DNA from: JACQFZ01 sp036396275
GTDB lineage: Bacteria > Pseudomonadota > Gammaproteobacteria > Acidiferrobacterales > Sulfurifustaceae
Length of the DNA: 45,212 bases
Assembly: GCA_036396275.1 (NCBI GenBank)
Contig: DASWLD010000108.1
Location: 1-45,212 of the forward strand
Reading direction: 5' to 3'
Under the pieces are notes generated by a model. It saw nothing but the letters and a program-made list of their open reading frames with translations. It was not told where the DNA came from and made no database searches. A program made the position numbers and the translations under genes. This document shows, piece by piece, positions 30,840 through 39,920 of this stretch (its first letter is position 1; each line of letters begins with the position of its first letter).

Positions 30840-32150
30840 TTGCCCAGCCTCCTCATTCGTAACAGCCGTGTCGCGCGCGACGACGGCACCGTCGTCGACG
30901 CCAACGTGTTCTGCGACAACGGCACCATCGAGCGTATCGAACCGACTATCGATCGCCCCGCCGATGAAGTGATCGACGCCGACGGTTTGTTGCTGTTGCC
31001 CGGCGTCATCGACCCGCAAGTTCACTTCCGCGAACCCGGTAAGGAATACCAGGAAGGACTCGATAGCGGCTCGCGCGCCGCGGCCCGGGGCGGCGTCACC
31101 AGCTTTCTCGAAATGCCGAACACCGATCCGCCGACGGTGAGTCAGGCCGCGCTCGACGACAAACTCACCCGCGCGGCGTCGAAGTGCGTCGTTAACTACG
31201 GCTTCTTCATCGGCGCGACCGCCGACAATCTCGACGCGATCAACACGGCCGCGCCCGTCTGCGGCATAAAGATCTTCATGGGTTCGAGCACCGGGAGCTT
31301 GCTGGTCGATCGCGACGAGGACCTGGAACGCATCTTCGCCAACGGCACGCGACTCATCGCGGTTCACGCCGAGGACGAAGCGCGCATTCGCGCGCGCCGG
31401 CGGCAATACGCCGATCGCCAAGACCCGGCCGCACATTCCGACATTCGCGACAACGAATGCGCGCTGCTCGCCACCAAACGTGCCTTGGCGCTTTCCAAGA
31501 AGTATCGCCGCCGACTGCATATCCTGCACATGTCAACGCATGAAGAGGTCGAGTTGCTGCGGCGCGAGAAGCCGGCCTGGGTCACGGCCGAAGTCATACC
31601 GAATCATTTGCTGTTGAACGTCGACGACTACGCGCGCCTTGGCACGCTGGTACAGATGAACCCGCCGATAAGGGACGCTCGCGATAACGCGGCGCTGTGG
31701 CAGGGGTTGCACGACGGCATCGTCGATTTTATCGCCACCGATCACGCGCCGCATACGCTCGCCGAAAAGCAGGCGCCCTATCCGAAATCGCCCGCCGGTA
31801 TGCCGGGCGTGGAAACGTCGCTGCCGCTGATGCTCACGCAAATGCGCGCCGGCGGCTGCACGCTCGCGGAAATACAGAAATGGATGTGCCGCGGTCCGGC
31901 GGCCGCTTACGGCATCGCGAACAAGGGCCGACTGCTGCCGGGTTACGATGCCGATCTGGTATTGGTCGATCTGAACACGTATCGCCCGGTGCGAAATGAA
32001 GAGTTGTACACCCGGGTGCGCTGGTCCCCGTATGCGGGACGGGAACTCACCGGCTGGCCCGTCTATACCATTGTCGGGGGGCGCGTCGTATTCGACCGCG
32101 ATCACATACGCGACGGCGTCTTCGGCAGACCACTGAGTTTTGCCAGTTAA
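30840..32150 (+). CDS. pyrC: Dihydroorotase-type amidohydrolase
   Basis: A 436-residue enzyme of the type I dihydroorotase group, ring-closing carbamoyl aspartate in pyrimidine synthesis. Motifs: GVIDPQVHFREPG near 55-67, KIFMGSSTGSLL with the likely carboxylated Lys, AVHAED, LHILHMST and ATDHAPHT. The first histidine of the usual H-x-H is Gln (DPQVHF), which I recall as common in one subgroup. The start is a TTG at 30840 without a strong ribosome binding site, so it is less sure. It follows dksA by 53 bases. Confidence 0.87.
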   Translation: MPSLLIRNSRVARDDGTVVDANVFCDNGTIERIEPTIDRPADEVIDADGLLLLPGVIDPQVHFREPGKEYQEGLDSGSRAAARGGVTSFLEMPNTDPPTVSQAALDDKLTRAASKCVVNYGFFIGATADNLDAINTAAPVCGIKIFMGSSTGSLLVDRDEDLERIFANGTRLIAVHAEDEARIRARRRQYADRQDPAAHSDIRDNECALLATKRALALSKKYRRRLHILHMSTHEEVELLRREKPAWVTAEVIPNHLLLNVDDYARLGTLVQMNPPIRDARDNAALWQGLHDGIVDFIATDHAPHTLAEKQAPYPKSPAGMPGVETSLPLMLTQMRAGGCTLAEIQKWMCRGPAAAYGIANKGRLLPGYDADLVLVDLNTYRPVRNEELYTRVRWSPYAGRELTGWPVYTIVGGRVVFDRDHIRDGVFGRPLSFAS

Positions 32151-32502
32151 ATGGCCGCCGGCAAAGCCGGGGGCATATTGGGTGAGCGCCTCAAAGGCGC
32201 CAGTAACACCGTGAGCCGCCTGAAGACGGTGGATTTTTTCTCCTTCCCCCTTGATGGGGGAAGGTTGGGATGGAGGTGAGACGTTGCGGTCCGTGCACAC
32301 CGTTAACGCTGCACCCCACCCTCGCCCTCCCCCTTCCAGGGGGAGGGAAATATATTTGTAGCGAGCGCCGCCTAGAGCCTGCCCCCGCGAAGGCGGGGGT
32401 CAAACCTCGGTGAGTCCCCGGGCAGAGCCGGGGGTTTACCTTAAACTGAATTAGTGAGTCCGCAGATCAATTGATCTGCGTTCATCGGCGGATAGAAATC
32501 CT
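32151..32502. repeat. 352-bp gap with a series of GC hairpins
   Basis: No gene is present. In order there are a CCGGC/GCCGG hairpin near 32158, CCTTCCCCC/GGGGGAAGG (32242-32264), CCCTCCCCCT/AGGGGGAGGG (32325-32347), CCCCCGC/GCGGGGG near 32383, and CCCCGG/CCGGGG near 32418. They belong to the same C-run/G-run style as the repeats in the FDH cluster. The last may stop transcription of the dihydroorotase gene. Confidence 0.6.
32461..32480. promoter_or_regulatory. Perfect 20-bp palindrome before uppP
   Basis: CGCAGATCAA followed at once by its exact reverse complement, 22 bases upstream of the uppP ATG. It could be an operator, or a hairpin at the 5' end of the uppP mRNA. Confidence 0.55.
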
Positions 32503-33303
32503 ATGGAAATAATACTGCTGATAAAAATCGTCATACTCGGGATCGTCGAAGGTCTGACCGAATTTCTCCCGGTGTCCTCCACCGGTCACCTCATCATCGT
32601 CGGCGACGTCCTCGAATATACCGGCGAGCGCGCAAACACGTTCGAGATCTTTATTCAGCTCGGTGCGATCTTCGGCGTCCTCTGGCACTATCGTGCGCGC
32701 GTTTTGGAACTCGCCGCGCACGCGCTGCGCCCGCGCGAGTTTCAGTTTCTGGCGCGGCTGTTTATCGCTTTTCTGCCGGCCGCGATTCTCGGACTGCTCA
32801 CGCACGGATACATCAAGGCATACCTGTTCAATCCGTTGACCGTCGCCGGGGCGCTCGTGGTCGGCGGCGCAGTCATCCTCCTAGTCGAACGCTGGTATCG
32901 CCATCACAACGCGCGCGTGCACGACATCGACAACATGAGCTATCTGGATGCGCTGAAAGTCGGCATCGCCCAGATGTTCTCGCTGTTCCCCGGCGTGTCG
33001 CGCGCCGGCGCCACCATCATCGGCGGCCTGCTCGCCGGTTTGTCGCGCACCACGGCGACCGAATTTTCGTTCTTCCTCGCTATTCCGATCATGTTTGCCG
33101 CGACGTTTTTCGACCTTTACCAGAGCGCCGAACTCTTGAGTGTCGCGGACATCGCGCCGTTCGCCATCGGGTTTGGCGTCGCGTTCATCACCGCCGTGAT
33201 CGTGGTGCGCACCTTCCTGGTGTACGTCGGGCGTCACACGTTCCGTCCGTTTGCCTGGTACCGCATCGTTTTCGGCCTGGCGGTCGGCGCGTACTACTGG
33301 TAA
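32503..33303 (+). CDS. uppP: Undecaprenyl-diphosphatase UppP/BacA
   Basis: A 266-residue membrane enzyme that dephosphorylates undecaprenyl pyrophosphate on the outer face, recycling the lipid carrier for peptidoglycan; high levels give bacitracin resistance. The two signature motifs are EGLTEFLPVSSTGHLI (16-31) and PGVSRAGATIIGG (about 165-177), which carry the catalytic Glu, Ser and Arg. About eight TM helices are visible. It is followed after 11 bases by a DedA-family gene. Confidence 0.96.
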   Translation: MEIILLIKIVILGIVEGLTEFLPVSSTGHLIIVGDVLEYTGERANTFEIFIQLGAIFGVLWHYRARVLELAAHALRPREFQFLARLFIAFLPAAILGLLTHGYIKAYLFNPLTVAGALVVGGAVILLVERWYRHHNARVHDIDNMSYLDALKVGIAQMFSLFPGVSRAGATIIGGLLAGLSRTTATEFSFFLAIPIMFAATFFDLYQSAELLSVADIAPFAIGFGVAFITAVIVVRTFLVYVGRHTFRPFAWYRIVFGLAVGAYYW

Positions 33304-33314
33304 CGAACGCGGCG

Positions 33315-33905
33315 ATGATCTTTCGTCCTCTGCGAAGCCTGTACGACTGGGTGTTGTCGTGGGCGCATCACACGCATGCGCAAACCGCGCTGTTCGCGCT
33401 CGCCTTCGCGGAAGCGTCGTTCTTTCCTATCCCGCCGGACGTACTGCTGATCGCCATCGCGCTCGGACTGCCCAAGCGCGCGTTTCGGTTCGCCGCGATC
33501 GCGACGGTGGGTTCGGTGCTCGGCGGATTGGCGGGTTATGCGATCGGTCACGGATTGATGGCGAGCGTCGGGCAGCGGATCCTTGATTTTTACCATCTGC
33601 ACGCGCAATTCGACCGCATTCGGGAGCTGTACTTGCAGTACGACGTCTGGGCCGTCGGCGTCGCCGGCTTCACACCCATTCCCTACAAAGTGTTCACGAT
33701 TGCGGCGGGCGCCTTCGACATGGACCCGGTGCGCTTTACATTGGCGTCGATAATCAGTCGCGGTGCTCGATTTTTCCTGGTTGCCGGGCTGATCTACCTC
33801 TATGGCGCCGCGATCAAGGGATTCATCGACCGCTATTTCAACTTATTGACGGTCATTTTCACGGCGCTGCTTGTGGGATTTTTCTTCGTATTGGCATACC
33901 TCTAA
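33315..33905 (+). CDS. DedA/VTT-domain membrane protein (YqaA-like)
   Basis: A 196-residue membrane protein with the VTT (DedA) domain: ALAFAEASFFPIPPDVLLIAIAL, GSVLGGLAGYAIG, AGFTPIPYKVFTIAAGAF and a C-terminal pair of TM helices. Some DedA relatives are undecaprenyl-phosphate translocases. The place 11 bases after uppP fits a joint role in carrier lipid recycling, but for this YqaA-like subgroup that is inference. Confidence 0.88.
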   Translation: MIFRPLRSLYDWVLSWAHHTHAQTALFALAFAEASFFPIPPDVLLIAIALGLPKRAFRFAAIATVGSVLGGLAGYAIGHGLMASVGQRILDFYHLHAQFDRIRELYLQYDVWAVGVAGFTPIPYKVFTIAAGAFDMDPVRFTLASIISRGARFFLVAGLIYLYGAAIKGFIDRYFNLLTVIFTALLVGFFFVLAYL

Positions 33906-34020
33906 CCGTTCCGTCGCCCTTCTCCCGCCGAACCGGGCGCTCGTGGCTTGGATCTTGCTTGGATAGTGCTCAAACCGTGGACTATCGTTGGTAGGAACGG
34001 ACCCAACTGACGAATCGCAC

Positions 34021-35214
34021 ATGCAGCAGCCGGCCAAACCCATCGCGCCGCCGGCCGAGCCCCGCGGCCCGGCCGCGGAAAAACCGATCGTGCTCGTCAT
34101 CGACGATTCGCGCGTCATCCGTCGCGCCATCGGCAAGATTCTTTCCCCCGAGTTCACACTGGTCGAGGCCGAAGACGGCGAAATCGGCTGGGAACGGCTG
34201 ATTAGCGATTCGCGAGTGCAAGTCGCCATCTCCGACGTCGAGATGCCGAAACTCGACGGCTACTCGCTCATCTGCCGCATTCGCGCCTCGGACGAGCAGC
34301 GTCTGCGCGATCTCCCGATCATCGTGATCACCGGCGCGCAGGACGATCAAACGCGCGAGCGCGCATTCGCCTGCGGCGCCACCGATTTCATCATCAAGCC
34401 GATCGACGGCGTGCAGCTGCTGGCGCGCGCCCGCGCGCATGCACGGCTCGACCAAACGACGCGCAAGCTGAGCGAAACCTCGAAGTCGCTCGAAGAACAA
34501 ACCGCCGTGGATCCGCTGACCGAGCTGCACAGCCGGCGTTACTTCGTGCAGCGCGCCACGCAAGACCTGGCTTTCGCGAAGCGCCACGGCCAGGACCTGG
34601 CCCTTATCCGACTCGAATTCGACAACTTTCGCGATATCTACAAACGCCACGGCGACGAGGTGTGCGATCGGATCTTCATCTGGCTCGCCGGTCTGATGCG
34701 CGCGAACAGCCGTGTCGAAGACACGCCGGCGCGCATTCGCGGCGGTGAGTTCGCGATTCTCGCGCCGTCCTCGGACCGGCGCGAGGCGACGACGCTGGCC
34801 GAACGCTTGCGCAATGCGGTTGCCAACGCGCCGTTCAACCACAACGGAACGCCGATACCGTTGAGCATCAGCCTCGGGCTCGCGACGCTCAACAGCGATC
34901 GCGTCGATACGATCGACAACCTGATGGCACGCGCCGAGCAAAAACTGACGCTGGCCAAGGCCGCGGGGGGCAATCAACTGGGCCTCGGCTACGAGGACGA
35001 AGTCCCGGCGCCGGAAGAAGCCGTGTTCGAGCAGCCGGATTTGGAAACCGCGCTCAAGCTCATCAACGGCGGCGACGGCGGCAAACTCCTGCCTTACCTG
35101 CCCGATCTCCTGACGCGCGTGCTGCCCTTGGTCGAACTGTGCGACCAGCAACTCGAACTCGATCTCGCGCTGACGCTCAATTCACTTAAGGAACGACTCG
35201 GGAGTGTGAAATAA
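34021..35214 (+). CDS. Response regulator with degenerate GGDEF domain
   Basis: A 397-residue protein. The receiver domain (20-140) is intact: acidic pair Asp28-Asp29, phosphoacceptor Asp72 in SDVEMPKLDG and Lys126 in FIIKPID. The second domain begins DPLTELHSRRYF (GGDEF entry) and keeps Asp201, but the signature reads RIRGGEFAIL, so GGDEF becomes RGGEF and cyclase activity is doubtful. A 75-residue helical tail follows. ATG 34021 lacks a good ribosome binding site; TTG 33988 is an alternative. No histidine kinase is nearby. Confidence 0.85.
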   Translation: MQQPAKPIAPPAEPRGPAAEKPIVLVIDDSRVIRRAIGKILSPEFTLVEAEDGEIGWERLISDSRVQVAISDVEMPKLDGYSLICRIRASDEQRLRDLPIIVITGAQDDQTRERAFACGATDFIIKPIDGVQLLARARAHARLDQTTRKLSETSKSLEEQTAVDPLTELHSRRYFVQRATQDLAFAKRHGQDLALIRLEFDNFRDIYKRHGDEVCDRIFIWLAGLMRANSRVEDTPARIRGGEFAILAPSSDRREATTLAERLRNAVANAPFNHNGTPIPLSISLGLATLNSDRVDTIDNLMARAEQKLTLAKAAGGNQLGLGYEDEVPAPEEAVFEQPDLETALKLINGGDGGKLLPYLPDLLTRVLPLVELCDQQLELDLALTLNSLKERLGSVK

Positions 35215-35295
35215 TGCGCCGATAATGGGTGCATTGTTTTCCAATCCGTACGTACCGACTCGAACGCCTTGTCGACCGCGCGGAGCGCGCCGTCC

Positions 35296-36312
35296 ATGAC
35301 CGCACCATTCGAAGCCGCGTGGTGGTGCCGCAACCCCCACATCCAGACGATTTTCCCGAACCGGCTGCGCCCGCGTCCGCGGCTGCGGCTGCGCCGCGAG
35401 CGGATTGAACTTCCCGATGGTGACTTCATCGATATCGATTGGAGCCTGAACAACGACGGGCCGATCGTGCTGTTGCTACACGGCCTGCAGGGATCGTCGC
35501 GCTCGCATTATGCGCGTGGGCTCGGGCGCAGCTTCGAGCGCGCCGGCTGGCGTGTCGCCGTCATGCACTTTCGCGGTTGCAGCGGCGAACCGAATCGGCT
35601 CGTGCGCGGTTACCACTCGGGCGACACGGGCGATGTCGCCCATGTCGCCCGGCGACTTCAACAGCGCCACCCGCGCGCGCCCCTGGCGGCGGTCGGCGTG
35701 TCGCTCGGCGGCAACGTTCTGCTGAAATGGCTCGGCGAAACCGGCGCCGCGAATCCGTTGACCGCGGCCGTCGCCGTATCCGTTCCGTTTCTTTTGAATC
35801 GCGCGGCCGACCGTCTCGACACCGGTTTCGCGCGTTTGTATCAGTGGGACTTATTGTTGGCACTGTGTCGCGGACTCAAGGCGAAACGACGTCGCGTTTC
35901 CGTGCCACTGGCGATCGAACACTTGTCGATGCTCAAGACTATCCGCGATTTCGATAATCACGTCACCGCGCCGTTGCACGGCTTTCGCGACGCGACACAC
36001 TACTACGCGGAAAGCAGTTCGCGGCAATACTTGCGGGACATTCGCGTACCGACATTAATGATTCAGGCGCGCGACGACCCGTTCATGACGCCGGACGTAA
36101 TTCCGGAACCGCACGAACTCTCCGCGTGCACGCGTCTCGAAGTTTATCCGCACGGCGGCCATGTTGGATTCGTCGGCGGCCGGTGGCCGTGGCGCCCGCG
36201 TTATTATCTCGAGGAGCGCGTACCGGAATTCTTGCGCGCGCATTTGGAGAAGGCAATTCGCGCGGATCGATCTTCGGCCGAGCGTTTATTGGATCGTGAA
36301 GTGTCGATGTAA
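35296..36312 (+). CDS. YheT-like alpha/beta hydrolase
   Basis: A 338-residue hydrolase of the YheT/EMB8 family. It opens WWCRNPHIQTIFPNRL, the family's recognisable N-terminus, and has LLHGLQGSSRSHYARGL, HFRGCSGEPN, the nucleophile Ser136 in GVSLGGN, the acid in QARDDPFM and the base in PHGGHVGF. The substrate is not known. ATG 35296 is preferred to TTG 35269. Confidence 0.92.
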   Translation: MTAPFEAAWWCRNPHIQTIFPNRLRPRPRLRLRRERIELPDGDFIDIDWSLNNDGPIVLLLHGLQGSSRSHYARGLGRSFERAGWRVAVMHFRGCSGEPNRLVRGYHSGDTGDVAHVARRLQQRHPRAPLAAVGVSLGGNVLLKWLGETGAANPLTAAVAVSVPFLLNRAADRLDTGFARLYQWDLLLALCRGLKAKRRRVSVPLAIEHLSMLKTIRDFDNHVTAPLHGFRDATHYYAESSSRQYLRDIRVPTLMIQARDDPFMTPDVIPEPHELSACTRLEVYPHGGHVGFVGGRWPWRPRYYLEERVPEFLRAHLEKAIRADRSSAERLLDREVSM

Positions 36313-36330
36313 TGCGCAGCGCGCTCCGCC

Positions 36331-38847
36331 TCACCGCCCTCCATCCCGCCGCTTCCTCGTCGCTCGCGCCGTCGGCTCCGCCTGCATCGGATCGTCCGGC
36401 CAGGGATGTTTCGGATAGCGCCCCTTCAATTCCTTGCGCACCTCGGCATAGGTGCGGCTCCAAAATCCGCGCAGATCTTGCGTCACCTGCACCGGCCGGC
36501 GCGCCGGTGAGAGCAAATGCAACATCACCGCAACGCGCCCGAACGCAACGCGCGGCGTGTCGGTCGCGCCGAACATCTCCTGCAACTTCACCGCGAGCAC
36601 CGGCGCTTCGCCGGGACGATACGAAAGCGCCACCCGCGAGCCGCTCGCAACGGTGAGGTGCGACGGTGCGCCTTCTTCCAAGCGACGCGTCTGCTCCCGA
36701 TCCAAACGCGCGCGCAATATCGCCGGCAGATCGAGGCGCGCGAGATGATCGCGCCGGCTGCAGCCGTCAAGATAGGGCGCGAGCCAAGTTTCGAGTGTCG
36801 CGAGCAGCGCGAGGTCGGACACGTCCGGCCACTCTTGTTCCGGGCACCACGCGCGCAGCGATAGCACTCGGGCTTGCCAAGATCGCGCCTCGCTCGTCCA
36901 CGGCAGCGACTCGATACCCATGGCGCGAATGCCGTCCAGCATCGCAACGGCGATGGCATCGCTCGAAACATCCGCCGGCGTCGACGTCGCGAGTACCAAC
37001 TTGCCTAACCGCTCCTCCCGACGCGCGATGACGGCGGCGCTGGCCTCGTCCCAGCGTACGACGTCGTGCGTTTCAATTCTCGGACCGATCGCATCGCGTA
37101 TCGCCTCGACACCGATCGCCGCGGCGAGGTGAATCACACCTTCTCCGGCGCCGGCGTCCACATGCGCCGCGACCACGTACGGCGAACGCAACCGCGTTTC
37201 GTAGTCCGGCAATCGAACGCCGCGGCCGTTGGCCATGAGATAGTTCGTTCCGTTCGCCCGACGCTGCGCCGCGACACGATCGGGATACGCGGCCGCGAGT
37301 AACGTGCCGGCGTCCGTCGGCGGCGAAGCCGACGTTGGCGGCTCCGGTATCAGGCGCCGCCACTGGCGCGCCGCCTGATCGACGCGCGCGCACGCCGCGG
37401 GATCGGCGCCGAACTTGCGCGCGCCGTCACGGCCGCCGCCGCGATAAGCCACCAGCGCATCCAGGCGTTCGCCGAGATCCACCGTGTAACGCGCCCCACC
37501 CGGAAACAAGTCGCGCTCGCTGAGAATCGCCGCGATATCGCAGCCGAGTTGCGGCGCACCGCGTGCCGCGGCGATCAACACGAGATGCGCGAGCCGCGGG
37601 TGCAGCGGCAGTCGCGCCATGTCGCGACCGAGCGGCGTGATCGCGCCATCGGCGTCGAGCGCGCCTAGATCGCGCAGCAGATCTTGGGCTTGCGCCAAGC
37701 TCGCCGACGGCGGCGGATCGACCCACGTCAACGTCGATGCATCTTTCACGCCCCACAGCGCCAGCTCGAGCGCAAGACCGGAAAGGTCGGCGGTCTTGAT
37801 TTCCGCCAGGGGTTGCGCCAACAAACCGCGATGCGTGCTCTCCGACCAGAGTCGATGGCAGGTTCCGGGACCGAGCCGTCCGGCGCGACCGGCGCGCTGA
37901 TCCGCCGACGCACGCGCGATGCGCGTCGTCACAAGACGCGTAAGTCCCGTCGCCGGATCGAATTGCGGCGCGCGCGCGTAACCGGAATCGATCACGACCC
38001 GCACGCCTTCGATGGTTAAACTCGTTTCCGCGATCGGCGTCGCCAAGATAACTTTGCGTCTTGCCGCCGGCCGCAGCGCCCGATCTTGCTGCTCCCACGA
38101 AAGGTCGCCATACAGCGGATCGACGTCGACGTCGGCGCCGAGATCCGCGAGCAGCGACTGCGCGCGCCGAATCTCCCCGGCGCCGGGCAGGAACACGAGG
38201 ATATCCCCCGATTCCGCCGCCGCGAGTGCTTGGCGCACCACGAGTACCACGCGATCGGCGATCGACGAATCGGCGACCGCCGCGACATAGCGAAGCGCGA
38301 CCGGAAACGCACGACCGGTACCGACCACCAGCGGCGCGTTCAATAGCTTCGCGATCCCCGCTCCGTCGAGCGTCGCCGACATGATCAGAATCTTCAGATC
38401 CGGCCGCAAAACGCGCTGGCTATCGAGCGCGAGCGCCAAACCCAGATCGGTCTGCAAATGGCGTTCGTGGAATTCATCGAAGATCACCAAGCCGACGTTT
38501 TCGAGCGCCGCATCGGATTGCAGCCGCCGGGTTAGAATTCCCTCGGTGACGACTTCGATGCGCGTGCGGGCGGACACCTTCGACTCGAAACGAATCCGGT
38601 AGCCGACCGTGGCGCCGACCGGCTCGGAGAACCCCTCGGCCATGCGCGCCGCCGCCGCGCGCGCCGCCAAGCGCCGCGGCTCGAGCAGCAGAATGCGCCG
38701 GCCGGCCAGCCAGGGCGCATCGAGCAGCGCCGGCGGCACCGCCGTGGTCTTGCCGGCACCGGGTGGCGCTTGCAGCACAACGACGGCGTTTGCACCGAGG
38801 CGCGTACATAACTCGGGGAGCGTTTCGACGATGGGAAGTGCGTGCAT
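36331..38847 (-). CDS. hrpB: ATP-dependent helicase HrpB
   Basis: An 838-residue DEAH-type helicase. Walker A APPGAGKTT is near 28-36, the Walker B box is DEFHER, and motif III is MSATLDG. The helicase C-terminal domain holds RAGRAGRLGPGTCHRL, and the HrpB-specific C-terminal region follows (RPVQVTQDLRGFWSRTYAEVRKELKGRYPKHPWPDDP). ATG 38847 (MHALPIVETLP) is taken; the frame runs 16 codons further. E. coli HrpB has no known essential role. It converges on the YheT-like gene. Confidence 0.94.
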   Translation of the reverse strand: MHALPIVETLPELCTRLGANAVVVLQAPPGAGKTTAVPPALLDAPWLAGRRILLLEPRRLAARAAAARMAEGFSEPVGATVGYRIRFESKVSARTRIEVVTEGILTRRLQSDAALENVGLVIFDEFHERHLQTDLGLALALDSQRVLRPDLKILIMSATLDGAGIAKLLNAPLVVGTGRAFPVALRYVAAVADSSIADRVVLVVRQALAAAESGDILVFLPGAGEIRRAQSLLADLGADVDVDPLYGDLSWEQQDRALRPAARRKVILATPIAETSLTIEGVRVVIDSGYARAPQFDPATGLTRLVTTRIARASADQRAGRAGRLGPGTCHRLWSESTHRGLLAQPLAEIKTADLSGLALELALWGVKDASTLTWVDPPPSASLAQAQDLLRDLGALDADGAITPLGRDMARLPLHPRLAHLVLIAAARGAPQLGCDIAAILSERDLFPGGARYTVDLGERLDALVAYRGGGRDGARKFGADPAACARVDQAARQWRRLIPEPPTSASPPTDAGTLLAAAYPDRVAAQRRANGTNYLMANGRGVRLPDYETRLRSPYVVAAHVDAGAGEGVIHLAAAIGVEAIRDAIGPRIETHDVVRWDEASAAVIARREERLGKLVLATSTPADVSSDAIAVAMLDGIRAMGIESLPWTSEARSWQARVLSLRAWCPEQEWPDVSDLALLATLETWLAPYLDGCSRRDHLARLDLPAILRARLDREQTRRLEEGAPSHLTVASGSRVALSYRPGEAPVLAVKLQEMFGATDTPRVAFGRVAVMLHLLSPARRPVQVTQDLRGFWSRTYAEVRKELKGRYPKHPWPDDPMQAEPTARATRKRRDGGR

Positions 38848-39030
38848 GCGATGCCGGTCTGAATGCTGGCGAGAAGGCAGGTCGGTCGGTACCATGATCG
38901 GCCTTGCGCGACAGGGATTCTATCACCGTGGGCCTCGCGACGTGCGCGCCTAATCGCCGCCCGGCGGTAAACCTCGACGAAGAAAAGCGCCGACTTATTT
39001 GAATCGTCACTTCGGTACGCCCACCCATTC

Positions 39031-39897
39031 ATGGAAATCGCCAAGACGCAGATGATGCCGGACGGTGCGGTCCTACGTTACGGCTTGTCGCGGGCGGCGC
39101 GGCCGCGCGGCGTGATTGTCCTGCTCCACGGCATGGCCAGCAACCGCACGCGCTGGTCGGAGTTTATCGAGCGCACGGTGTTGAAGCGCGATTGGGACAT
39201 CCTGTGTCTCGACCTCCGCGGTCATGGCGAATCAATGGTTCGCGGCTCCGTGGGCATGAAAATCTGGAGCGATGATTTGGCGAATCTGCTGAACGCCGAA
39301 GGCTACGACCGCGCGCTACTGATCGGCCACAGTCTTGGCGCGCACCTCGCGCTGCGGTTCGCAGTGCGCCATCCGACGCGCGTGCACGGATTGGTGCTTA
39401 TCGATCCCGTCTTTCAACAGGCGCTGCGCGGACGCAAACGCTGGCAGGTGCGGCTGCGGCCGCTGGTGGCGCTGGTCGCGGCCTCGATTCGATTCGCCAA
39501 CGCGCTCGGATTGCACCGGGGCAAGCTGCCGCAACGGGATTTGCGTGCGCTCGATGAGCGGGTTCGCGCCGAGCTGCTGGCTTGCGGCAACGCCGAGGAG
39601 TTCGTGCGCCGGTATTCCTCGGCGTGGGCCGACATCAAGTTCTTTCCGGTTGCCAGCTACGTGCAAGAACTCAGCGAGATGATGCGCCCGCTACCGCATC
39701 CCGCGAGCATCGCGGCGCCGATACTGGTGCTGCTGTCGCGGGGGGTCACCTATACCGATCCGGCGGCTACGGAGCGGCTGCTCGACGCGTCGCCGAATAC
39801 CGAGCGCGTGACGCTCGATGCCTATCATTGGCCGCTCACGGAAACGCCGGATCAAGTGCGGGAAGCGATCGAAGTCTGGATTGCGAAATTGCGGTAG
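39031..39897 (+). CDS. Alpha/beta hydrolase
   Basis: A 288-residue alpha/beta hydrolase. It has VLLHGMASNRTRW (oxyanion region), LDLRGHGES, the nucleophile Ser101 in IGHSLGAHLAL and a likely base in DAYHWPLTETPD. A helical cap lies near 140-210. There is no signal peptide. The substrate is unknown. It is divergent from hrpB and converges with the methyltransferase gene. Confidence 0.87.
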   Translation: MEIAKTQMMPDGAVLRYGLSRAARPRGVIVLLHGMASNRTRWSEFIERTVLKRDWDILCLDLRGHGESMVRGSVGMKIWSDDLANLLNAEGYDRALLIGHSLGAHLALRFAVRHPTRVHGLVLIDPVFQQALRGRKRWQVRLRPLVALVAASIRFANALGLHRGKLPQRDLRALDERVRAELLACGNAEEFVRRYSSAWADIKFFPVASYVQELSEMMRPLPHPASIAAPILVLLSRGVTYTDPAATERLLDASPNTERVTLDAYHWPLTETPDQVREAIEVWIAKLR

Positions 39898-39920
39898 CTT
39901 ACGATCGAGCGACCAACGGA

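Noticed and set aside
33982..35151. 389-codon minus-strand frame opposite the response regulator
   Set aside because: Composition is that of a reverse-strand shadow; the plus frame has intact receiver and GGDEF landmarks.
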